This document shows, piece by piece, positions 42,310 to 49,645 of a stretch of 64,000 bases of DNA. The translations under genes were made by a program, and so were the position numbers. The notes under the pieces were generated by a model. The model worked only from the letters and a program-made list of their open reading frames with translations, was not told the DNA's origin and ran no database searches. The first letter of the stretch is position 1. Each line of letters opens with the position of its first letter. This DNA is from an uncultured Pseudomonadota bacterium. Lineage in GTDB: Bacteria; Myxococcota_A; UBA796; SXON01. The DNA is taken from assembly GCA_903844155.1 (NCBI GenBank), contig CAIMSU010000233.1, positions 1 through 64,000 on the forward strand, in the 5' to 3' direction.

Positions 42310-43197
42310 CTACCGGAGCGCGGTCACCTGCGCGGGCTCGACGAGGCCGCCGTTGTTGGACCACGAGTTGCGCTCATACGTGATGACCGAGGCGATCTCC
42401 TGGTCGTTGAGCACGGGGCCCCACGCCTGCATTGCCGCGCCGTAGGACACGCCGTTGATTGCCTTGCCGTTCAGGCCCTTCAACACGGTCGTGATGTGCT
42501 GGCTGACGTCCCCGCCGTTCACGATCGGGTCGTTGGCAAGCGGGGGAAACGCCCCGGGCAAGCCGAGGCCAGTGGCCTGGTGGCAGGCGGCGCACTTGCT
42601 CTCGAACACTTCCTCGCCCTTCTTCATCAACACTGTCTTCTTATCGTCGGCCGACTTGGCATCCCATCCGTCGAACGCCGGATCCGGCGGTGCGACCACC
42701 ACCTTCAGCGCGTCGTAGGCGGGCTGGTTGGTGAACGCGATCCACGGGGAGGAGCAGTACTCGTTCCCGGTCGCCGCGCTCTTCACCCAGGCGTTGCAGT
42801 CGCCCTTCCAGCGGCCGCGGTAGCGTTCAACGACGTCGTCGCTGTCGCGCACCTCGGTCCTGGCGCCGGTGACCGGGTCCTTGTGGGTGCGCACTGGCCA
42901 TTGCAGGGACCACGTTCCGAACAGGGCCATCAGCACCGAGACGCTAAGTCCCGCCAGCACCAGCGGGATGAAGAAGAGCCGGTTGTTGATCGGCTTGTCG
43001 CCGTAGAGGTGCATGAAGAACAGCACGACGACGGTGAACTTGACGGCGGACAACCCGAGCAACACCGGGGGCGGGATCTGCAAGATCCCGAACAACGGCA
43101 TGAGCTCGAACGCCGTTACGGCAACGAGAAAGCCGAAGATCCCGAGGTACTTGGGGATGGGGTTGTGGGCGTGATCGCCGGATTCCGGGGTGCTCAT
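42310..43197 (-). CDS. Cytochrome oxidase subunit IV fused to a cytochrome c domain
   Basis: The protein has 295 residues. The N-terminal ~100 hold three hydrophobic helices of prokaryotic Cox subunit IV (IPKYLGIFGFLVAVTAFELMP, LLGLSAVKFTVVVLFFMHL, LFFIPLVLAGLSVSVLMALFG). A soluble spacer (101-185) follows, then a class I cytochrome c with C202-A-A-C205-H206 and a likely axial Met in AMQAW. Subunit IV and mono-haem cytochrome c are usually separate; here the haem is tethered to the oxidase, in addition to the haem on subunit II. The ATG at 43197 overlaps the ctaE stop (ATGA). Confidence 0.85.
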   Translation of the reverse strand: MSTPESGDHAHNPIPKYLGIFGFLVAVTAFELMPLFGILQIPPPVLLGLSAVKFTVVVLFFMHLYGDKPINNRLFFIPLVLAGLSVSVLMALFGTWSLQWPVRTHKDPVTGARTEVRDSDDVVERYRGRWKGDCNAWVKSAATGNEYCSSPWIAFTNQPAYDALKVVVAPPDPAFDGWDAKSADDKKTVLMKKGEEVFESKCAACHQATGLGLPGAFPPLANDPIVNGGDVSQHITTVLKGLNGKAINGVSYGAAMQAWGPVLNDQEIASVITYERNSWSNNGGLVEPAQVTALR

Positions 43198-43820
43198 GAC
43201 GTGAACTCGAGCAGGTAGACGAGGGTGAAGATGAGGATCCACACGATGTCGACGAAGTGCCAGTACAGGCCGATCACTTCGGTCGTGATGCCGTTGTCGG
43301 CGAGCTTGCCGGTGCGAACCGCCCAAAGCAGCGAGCCGAGCAGGAACACGCCGAGCGCCACGTGCGCGCCGTGGAAGCCGGTGAGGACGAAGAACGTGCA
43401 GCCGAACAGGTTGGACTTGAGGGTCAACCCCTCTTCGACGAACGAGGTGAACTCGTAGGCCTGGAACCCGAGGAAGATCAGGCCGCCGGCCATGGTCGCC
43501 AGCGTCCACAGCGTGAACTTCCGGATGTCGCCGATCTTGGCGTAGTGCACCGCCAGCACCATGAACAACGACGACAACAGCAGGTCGAACGTCGAGCACG
43601 ACGTGACCGCCGGCGCAAACACGTCCAGCGGGTACGGCCCGTTCAAGCTCTTCCCGCGGCTCGACATGTAGGTCCCGATCAGCGACCCGAAGAAGAAGCA
43701 GTCAGACCCGAGAAAGGTCCACATCGCCAGCTTGTACGCGGGTACGCCGGTGACGGTGTACTCCGCGGCGGGCGCGTGCCCGGCTCCATGCGATGCGTCG
43801 GCGGTGGCGGCAGAAGACAC
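43194..43820 (-). CDS. ctaE: Cytochrome c oxidase subunit III
   Basis: This 208-residue membrane subunit has five helices (KLAMWTFLGSDCFFFGSLIG, TFDLLLSSLFMVLAVHYA, LWTLATMAGGLIFLGFQAYEF, FFVLTGFHGAHVALGVFLLG, LYWHFVDIVWILIFTLVYLL). GFHGAHV and YWHFVDIVWI are the family signatures. The GTG at 43820 has GGAG six bases upstream. It lacks the first two helices of longer subunit III, as in the short bacterial form. Confidence 0.93.
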   Translation of the reverse strand: MSSAATADASHGAGHAPAAEYTVTGVPAYKLAMWTFLGSDCFFFGSLIGTYMSSRGKSLNGPYPLDVFAPAVTSCSTFDLLLSSLFMVLAVHYAKIGDIRKFTLWTLATMAGGLIFLGFQAYEFTSFVEEGLTLKSNLFGCTFFVLTGFHGAHVALGVFLLGSLLWAVRTGKLADNGITTEVIGLYWHFVDIVWILIFTLVYLLEFTS

Positions 43821-43866
43821 GCGGTGCTCCGGAGGGCGAGGTGCGGGTGGAAGACATCGAAGGGCA

Positions 43867-43882
43867 GGTGCCGGCCGGCACC
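43867..43882. promoter_or_regulatory. 16-bp perfect palindrome between ctaD and ctaE
   Basis: GGTGCCGGCCGGCACC is fully self-complementary and lies just after the ctaD stop in the 69-bp ctaD-ctaE gap. As RNA it would form a strong short hairpin. It may set the ratio of subunits by RNA processing or partial termination. Confidence 0.4.
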
Positions 43883-43889
43883 CAAAGGG

Positions 43890-45773
43890 CTAGTGGCCGG
43901 GCTCGAGGAACCAGCGGAAGCAAGAGGTGAACCCACAGATCGCCGCGGTGATCGCCGAGCAGACGCCAAACTCAAACCACTGGCCTGCCATCAGCCACGA
44001 GGCGAGAAACCAGGCGACAGAGAGGGCCAGGAGCAACGGCCAGATGGATGGCGGCGGGATGTGGATGTGCTCGTGCGAGTCGGGGAGCGAGTAGCCCGGG
44101 CCCGGCCCGTGGTTCTTGTCCCACACCGGACGCTCACTGTACACCATGGGCGTGATGTCGAAATTGTGCACCTTCGGCGGCGAATCACAGAGCCACTCCA
44201 GGCTCGACGCGTCCCAGGGGTTCGCGCTGGCGACAAGCTCCTTCCGGCGGATCGACCGGACCAGGTCGATGATGAACAGCAGCACGCCAAACGCGATGAT
44301 GAACGCGCCAACGGTCTCGATCATGTTGGGAATCTCCCAGCCAAGACCGGCGTCGTACGTGTAGATGCGCCGGGGCATGCCCGCCGCGCCCACGATGTGC
44401 ATCGGGAAGAACGTGGTGTTGAACCCGACGAAGAGGACGCCGAAAATCCACCGGCCCCAGCTCTCCGAGAGGAACTTCCCGCTCATCTTCGGGAACCAGT
44501 AGTAGATGCCTGAGAGCAGCCCGAACACCGCGCCGCCGAACAACACATAGTGGAAGTGCGCCACCACGAAGTAGCTGTCCTGCTGCTGCAGATCGACCGG
44601 CGGGCTCGCGTGCATGATGCCCGAGAGGCCGCCCATCGTGAACATGCAGACAAAACCGAGCGAGAACAACATCGCGGTCGTCAGCCGAAGCTGCCCGCCC
44701 CAGATCGTCGCCAGCCAGTTGAAGATCTTGACGCCAGTGGGGATGGCGATGAGCATGGTGCTCACCGAGAACGATGCGTCCGCCGCGGCGCCGAGGCCCG
44801 TCGTGAACATGTGGTGCGACCACACACCGAAGCCGAGCAGGCCGATGGTGATGCCCGAGAAGATGACGAACGGCGCGCCGAAGAGCGGCTTGCGCGAGAA
44901 CGTCGGCAGGACCTCGGAGACGATGCCCATCGCCGGCAGGATGAGGATGTAGACCTCGGGGTGCCCGAACAGCCAGAACAGGTGCTGCCAAAGGAGAGGA
45001 TCACCGCCGCCTTCGGGCATGTAGAAGTGCGTGCCGAACAGCCGATCGAACAGCAGGAGAACGAGCGCGATGGTGATGCACGGGAACGCGAGCACGACGA
45101 GGAACTGCACCACCAGCGTCATCCACGTGAACACCGGCATGCGGAGCATGGTCATGCCCGGCGCGCGCAGGTTGAAGATCGTGACGATGAAGTTGAACCC
45201 CGCGGCCATCGACGCGATGCCGAGGATCTGCAACCCGCAGATCCAGAAGTCGATCGACGCGCCGGGCGTGTACGCCTTCTCCGTGAGGGTCGCGTAGCCG
45301 AACCACCCGCCGTCGGGAATCACGCGCATGTCGACGAACGGCGTGATGAGGAATGGCAGATTCAGGACAATGCCGCCGCACAGGAACAGCCAGTAACTGA
45401 AGGCGTTCAAGCGCGGGAAGATGACGTCCCGGGCGCCAATCTGCAGCGGCACCATGTAGTTGAAGAACGCGGCGGAGAACGGCATGACCCCGAGGAAGAT
45501 CATGGTCGTGCCGTGCATCGTGAACAGCGCGTTGTACGTCGCGGCGTCCACGATGTGCTGGCCTGGCTGGGCGAGCTGGGTGCGAATGATGAGGGCCTCA
45601 ATCCCACCCATCACGAAGAAGCACAACGCCGACAACCCGTAGAGGATGCCGATGCGCTTGTGGTCCGAGGTCATGATCCACGAGAGGATCCACTTGCCGA
45701 AGCTCATCTCGCCGTAGGCGGCGCTGGATTCAGCGGGGTGATCGGCAGGCTCGGCGTGTGCGGGGGTGGCCAT
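43890..45773 (-). CDS. ctaD: Cytochrome c oxidase subunit I
   Basis: This 627-residue haem-copper oxidase subunit has twelve or more helices. Seen are MTSDHKRIGILY, MHGTTMIFLGVMPF (low-spin haem His), WLFGHPEVYILILPAMG (CuB His and cross-linked Tyr), GVWSHHMFTTG (CuB His pair) and YFVVAHFHYVLFGGAVFG (haem a3 and haem a His). The C-terminal part (about 540-627) adds two hydrophobic stretches (IWPLLLALSVAWFLASWLMAG, FGVCSAITAAICGF), reminiscent of a subunit III-like extension of caa3 oxidases. It is 38 bp downstream of ctaC. Confidence 0.96.
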   Translation of the reverse strand: MATPAHAEPADHPAESSAAYGEMSFGKWILSWIMTSDHKRIGILYGLSALCFFVMGGIEALIIRTQLAQPGQHIVDAATYNALFTMHGTTMIFLGVMPFSAAFFNYMVPLQIGARDVIFPRLNAFSYWLFLCGGIVLNLPFLITPFVDMRVIPDGGWFGYATLTEKAYTPGASIDFWICGLQILGIASMAAGFNFIVTIFNLRAPGMTMLRMPVFTWMTLVVQFLVVLAFPCITIALVLLLFDRLFGTHFYMPEGGGDPLLWQHLFWLFGHPEVYILILPAMGIVSEVLPTFSRKPLFGAPFVIFSGITIGLLGFGVWSHHMFTTGLGAAADASFSVSTMLIAIPTGVKIFNWLATIWGGQLRLTTAMLFSLGFVCMFTMGGLSGIMHASPPVDLQQQDSYFVVAHFHYVLFGGAVFGLLSGIYYWFPKMSGKFLSESWGRWIFGVLFVGFNTTFFPMHIVGAAGMPRRIYTYDAGLGWEIPNMIETVGAFIIAFGVLLFIIDLVRSIRRKELVASANPWDASSLEWLCDSPPKVHNFDITPMVYSERPVWDKNHGPGPGYSLPDSHEHIHIPPPSIWPLLLALSVAWFLASWLMAGQWFEFGVCSAITAAICGFTSCFRWFLEPGH

Positions 45774-45811
45774 GTACGCTCGCTCGCTACGTGTAGGAGG
45801 GACGAAGGGGT

Positions 45812-46846
45812 CTACTTGAGGGACTGGAGGAAGGGCACGATCGTGTTGATCTGCTCGTCCGTCAGCTTGAGGTTCGGCATCTTGCAGCCCGGCTTGACGG
45901 CCGAGGGGTCCTTGAGCCAGAGCTTGAGGTTCGCCTCATTCATCTCCAGCACGCTCGCGGCGAACCGCTTGCGCGAGCCAACGTGCGTGAGGCTGGGGCC
46001 GATGTGGCCCTGCGCGTTCGTGCCGTCGATCGCGTGGCAGGCCACGCAGGTCGCGCCCTGGAACGCCTTGTACCCCTCACTGTCATCGACCGTGTCCGCC
46101 TGCGGCGTGGCCTGGGCCTTGGCCCACTTCTCGAAGTCCTCCGAAGACTCGACCTCGATCCGGAACTTCATCAGCGCGTGGCTGTCCTGACAGTACTCGG
46201 CACACTGCCCCAGGTACTCGCCAATCTTGTCGGCCGTGAAGGTGATGTGGTTCACGCGACCTGGGATCATGTCCCGCTTCGCGGCGATCTGCGGCGCCCA
46301 GAACGCGTGGATGACGTTGTCGCTCTGGAGGCGAATGTCGACCTGCCGCCCGAGCGGGATGTGCAGCTCGTTCGCCGTCTCAAAGTTGTACTGCGGGAAG
46401 CCGAACTGGAACCACCACTGCTTGCCAGTCGCGTTGACGATGAGCGCGCCGTCCTTGGCCTGCGCTTGCGAGTCGAAGATGAGGCTCACCGTGGGGATGG
46501 CGATCATCATCAGGATCAGCACCGGCGCGATGGTCCAGCCGATCTCCATGGGAAGGTTGCCGTGCACCTGCTCGGGCAGCTCCGTCTCTTTGCCGGTCGC
46601 GCGGAACTTGATCACGGCCACGATCAACACGCCCTGAACGAGGATGAAGAGCGCCGTGTCGATCCAGGTGATGGTGCCGTAGATGTCCAGGATGGACTTC
46701 GTGAGGTCGGAGTGCCCCTCAAACGTGCTCATGGTGCTTTCGTTGCACCCGGTGAGGAGCGCGAGGCCCAGCCACGGCAGCACCGCGGCGATGGACCGGC
46801 CTGCGGAGGCCGCACGCGAAGCGAGGGGGGAGCGAGGGATGCGCAT
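45812..46846 (-). CDS. ctaC: Cytochrome c oxidase subunit II with C-terminal cytochrome c (caa3 type)
   Basis: This 344-residue lipoprotein (LALLTGC, Cys34) has two membrane helices (ITWIDTALFILVQGVLIVAV, IGWTIAPVLILMMIAIPTVS), then the CuA cupredoxin domain with His180, Cys215, Cys219, His223 and Met226 (CAEYCQDSHALM). A class I cytochrome c follows with C267-V-A-C270-H271, so the enzyme is caa3 type. The ATG at 46846 (MRIPRS) is preferred; GAGG lies nine bases upstream. Confidence 0.95.
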   Translation of the reverse strand: MRIPRSPLASRAASAGRSIAAVLPWLGLALLTGCNESTMSTFEGHSDLTKSILDIYGTITWIDTALFILVQGVLIVAVIKFRATGKETELPEQVHGNLPMEIGWTIAPVLILMMIAIPTVSLIFDSQAQAKDGALIVNATGKQWWFQFGFPQYNFETANELHIPLGRQVDIRLQSDNVIHAFWAPQIAAKRDMIPGRVNHITFTADKIGEYLGQCAEYCQDSHALMKFRIEVESSEDFEKWAKAQATPQADTVDDSEGYKAFQGATCVACHAIDGTNAQGHIGPSLTHVGSRKRFAASVLEMNEANLKLWLKDPSAVKPGCKMPNLKLTDEQINTIVPFLQSLK

Positions 46847-46881
46847 TCGAGGGAACCTCACAGGCGGAAAAACGGGACGCG

Positions 46882-47862
46882 TCATAACACGGGGGACCAG
46901 TTCAGCCCGTAGATCAAGAGGGAATATGGCTGCCCGAATGGCCCCGCGATGGCGCTGGTGGCGAGATCGACGAGCATCGCGCCGTACAGGAGCGTCAGGT
47001 AGGCGATCGAGATCTTGAACACCCGCCAGTCAACCCGCGGGTCGTCGGCCACGATGGAGCGCGCGACCGCGTACAGGAACCATGCTCCGAGGGCCAGCGA
47101 CGCGACCCCGTACAGGGGGCTCAGGAGCCCGAGCGGGACGGGGGCGAGGGCGACGAGGACGGTCAGGATCGCGTAGCCGAGCGATCGCCAGCGCGTTGGC
47201 TGGTCGCCGATCACGTTCGGCATCATCGGAAAACCGGCCGCGGCATACTCCTCCTTGCGGAAGATGGCGATGGCCCAGAAGTGGGGCGGCGTCCAGAGAA
47301 AGACGACGGCGAAGAGGATGACGCTGGCCAGCGTGATGCGCCCGGTCATCGCCGCCTCGATGATCATCGGCGCGGTCGCGCCGGCCGCGCCGCCGATGAC
47401 GATGTTCTGCGGCGTTCGGGGCTTGAGCCATACCGTGTAGACGATCACGTAGAACGCGATCGTCCCAAGGCTGACCAGGGCCGCGAGCGGTCCGCCGAGC
47501 CACAGGAGACCGGCGGTACTACCGGCCGCCAGCACGGTCGCCAGAGCGAGGGCCTCGCCGGGCACCATCGCAGCCGCCGGCATCGGCCGCCGCTTCGTTC
47601 GCGCCATCTGCGCGTCGCGATCCCGCTCCCACCAAGCGTTGTAGGCGCTCGACGAGGCCCCGGCCACGCCGGTCCCGAGCAAAACGAGCGCGCCCTTCGC
47701 CGCGAACGCAAAGGTGAGCGGCAAGCCCGTCATCCCGAGCATCGGCACGCCGGTGAGGAGCACGAGCACGAGCACCTTCGGACGCGCGATCTCCCACCAC
47801 ATCCGGAGATGGGCAGCCGCAACGAGCCCCCCGGACCGGGCCCCTGCCGTGGTGTCCGTCAC
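46882..47862 (-). CDS. ctaB: Protohaem IX farnesyltransferase
   Basis: This 326-residue UbiA-family membrane prenyltransferase makes haem O. Motifs are EIARPKVLVLVLLTGV, YNAWWERDRDAQMARTKRRPMP (first Asp-rich site NxxxDxxxD-like), PRTPQNIVIGGAAGATAPMI, LWTPPHFWAIAIFRKEEYAAAGFPMMPNV (second site). About nine hydrophobic segments are visible. The GTG at 47862 overlaps the ctaA stop (GTGA). Confidence 0.95.
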   Translation of the reverse strand: MTDTTAGARSGGLVAAAHLRMWWEIARPKVLVLVLLTGVPMLGMTGLPLTFAFAAKGALVLLGTGVAGASSSAYNAWWERDRDAQMARTKRRPMPAAAMVPGEALALATVLAAGSTAGLLWLGGPLAALVSLGTIAFYVIVYTVWLKPRTPQNIVIGGAAGATAPMIIEAAMTGRITLASVILFAVVFLWTPPHFWAIAIFRKEEYAAAGFPMMPNVIGDQPTRWRSLGYAILTVLVALAPVPLGLLSPLYGVASLALGAWFLYAVARSIVADDPRVDWRVFKISIAYLTLLYGAMLVDLATSAIAGPFGQPYSLLIYGLNWSPVL

Positions 47863-48821
47863 GCGGCCACCTGGACGGCCGCGCTGGCGCGTACCCGCAG
47901 AAACGTTGACGCCGCGCAGATCCCGAGCAAGTCACCCGTCGCGCTGTGCAACACCGCCACCTCAACCGGGAGCGCCAGGAACACGTTGGTGATGCCGAGC
48001 GCGACCTGCACGCAGACCACGACGAGCGTCATCTGCGTGAGCAACGCGGCCTCGGAAGCACGCGCCGACCATGCCAGGGCGCCGCAGAGCGCGAACACGA
48101 TGTACGCACCGAGCCGATGAAGGAGCTGCAAGCCGACGATGCCGTCCATCACCGGAAACCAGACGCCCCCGTTGCACGTCGGCCATTCCGTGCACGCCAG
48201 GCCAGCGTGGTTCGACGAGACGAGCCCGCCGAGGGCCATCTGGATGAACCACATCGCCAGAAGCGCGCCGGCCAGCCTCCGGGTCACCGGGGACGACGAA
48301 AGCGGCTTTGGATCGAGCCGATCAGCGATGAGGAGCAAGGAGAGGAGGAACAGGTTTCCTGTCAGGAGATGGAGGGTCACGCTCCAGAACGCGAGCAACT
48401 GAAGGACGGTGAGGCCGCCGAGCACGATCTGTGCGACCAGGACCACCGCCGCCCCTCCCCAGAGCCGGCCGACCCGCGCCCGCAGCTCCGGGCGCAGCCA
48501 GATCAAGCCGCCGAGCCCGATGAACACGGTGGAGATCGACCCAGCGAGGACGCGGTGTCCCCACTCCAGCGCCACCTGGACGTTGAGCTGGGGGATCACC
48601 CGGCCAAAACACAGCGGCCAATCCGGACACGAGAGCCCCGCGCCGTTCACGCGAACCGTGGCGCCAAAGATCAGCAACGCCCACGTGCCCACGGCGAGGC
48701 CCCGGAAACCTTGCGCAGCCCGCCGGGGCACCGCCCCCGGATCGTCGCCCGCGAACGCCCAGCGCGACCCCGGCACGACGCGCGCTGGGCTCGGCAGATC
48801 ACTGGACGGAGACACTTCCAC
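47859..48821 (-). CDS. ctaA: Haem A synthase
   Basis: This 320-residue COX15/CtaA protein oxidises haem O to haem A. The two halves each carry a conserved block: VRVNGAGLSCPDWPLCFG with EWGHRVLAG, and VSSNHAGLACTEWPTCNG with LLHRLGAY, giving paired Cys loops and haem-ligand His. Eight hydrophobic segments are seen. The GTG at 48821 is the start (MEVSPSSD). It is co-directional with SURF1 65 bp upstream. Confidence 0.94.
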   Translation of the reverse strand: MEVSPSSDLPSPARVVPGSRWAFAGDDPGAVPRRAAQGFRGLAVGTWALLIFGATVRVNGAGLSCPDWPLCFGRVIPQLNVQVALEWGHRVLAGSISTVFIGLGGLIWLRPELRARVGRLWGGAAVVLVAQIVLGGLTVLQLLAFWSVTLHLLTGNLFLLSLLLIADRLDPKPLSSSPVTRRLAGALLAMWFIQMALGGLVSSNHAGLACTEWPTCNGGVWFPVMDGIVGLQLLHRLGAYIVFALCGALAWSARASEAALLTQMTLVVVCVQVALGITNVFLALPVEVAVLHSATGDLLGICAASTFLRVRASAAVQVAA

Positions 48822-48886
48822 GCGGCATCCTGGCCTTGCCGCGCCCGGCGGCAGGCAACTAGAGTCAAGCTCACCCGGCTATTCCG

Positions 48887-49633
48887 TCACTCCGGCTCCG
48901 ACAAGCGCGCGGCTGGCGGGATCGACGCGCTGAACGAGGCCGAAAGCCACACCATCAGCAGGGACAGCCCCAGCCCGAACCAGGTGAACGCATACTCGCC
49001 GTTTGGCCGCTGCTCCGGCACCGTCCGCCACCCCGAGATCGGCGGAACGCGATCGACGATGTCGTCGTCCTCACCGAGCCCCTCGCCGTCCACGACTGTC
49101 CAACCGGGCACGTCGATCCCGAGCGCCTGTCCCATTGCCTTTGGCGACACCGCCCGCCATTCGTTCGGCTTTCCCCCAACCAGATGGGCCGAAGCGTCCT
49201 CGGTGAACGGACGGGCGATACCGACGTACGTTCGCTCGGCACCCGCCGCGCGTTCCCGGGCGATGATCGCGTCGACCTCGTCCTCCGGCACCCAGCCGAC
49301 GTCGACCAGAACCCACCTCGATCCAGCCATCTCCAGCGGTACGATCAGCTGCATCCCCGGCTGCGACCACATGTAGCGGCCGAGCACGCGCTGCACGCGG
49401 TCCCAGTCCGGCCTGCCGCTCGCCGATACCCGGCGGAGCGCAGGGGCATCCGGTGGATTCGCAGCGTCGAACGCTGGCAGTGCGAGGCGCTGGGCGTAAA
49501 GCTCACGCTCGGCGCGCGCGTCTTCGCGGCGGGAGAGCTGCCAGGCGCAGAGCGACCAGAGGAGCGCGAGCGCCAGCACCATGAACACGGTGAACCCGGG
49601 CCGCGGACGGAAACGCTGGCGGAGGGTCGGCAC
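48887..49633 (-). CDS. SURF1-family cytochrome oxidase biogenesis protein
   Basis: This 248-residue protein has N- and C-terminal membrane helices (FTVFMVLALALLWSLCAWQLSRR, YAFTWFGLGLSLLMVWLSAS) around a soluble loop containing LRRVSASGR, GMQLIVPLEMAGSRWVLVDVGWVP and EYAFTWFGL, the SURF1 pattern. It helps insert haem A into subunit I. The GTG at 49633 is 12 bases after the stop of the O-antigen-ligase gene. Confidence 0.88.
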   Translation of the reverse strand: MPTLRQRFRPRPGFTVFMVLALALLWSLCAWQLSRREDARAERELYAQRLALPAFDAANPPDAPALRRVSASGRPDWDRVQRVLGRYMWSQPGMQLIVPLEMAGSRWVLVDVGWVPEDEVDAIIARERAAGAERTYVGIARPFTEDASAHLVGGKPNEWRAVSPKAMGQALGIDVPGWTVVDGEGLGEDDDIVDRVPPISGWRTVPEQRPNGEYAFTWFGLGLSLLMVWLSASFSASIPPAARLSEPE

Positions 49634-49645
49634 GGGCGGCGGGTA

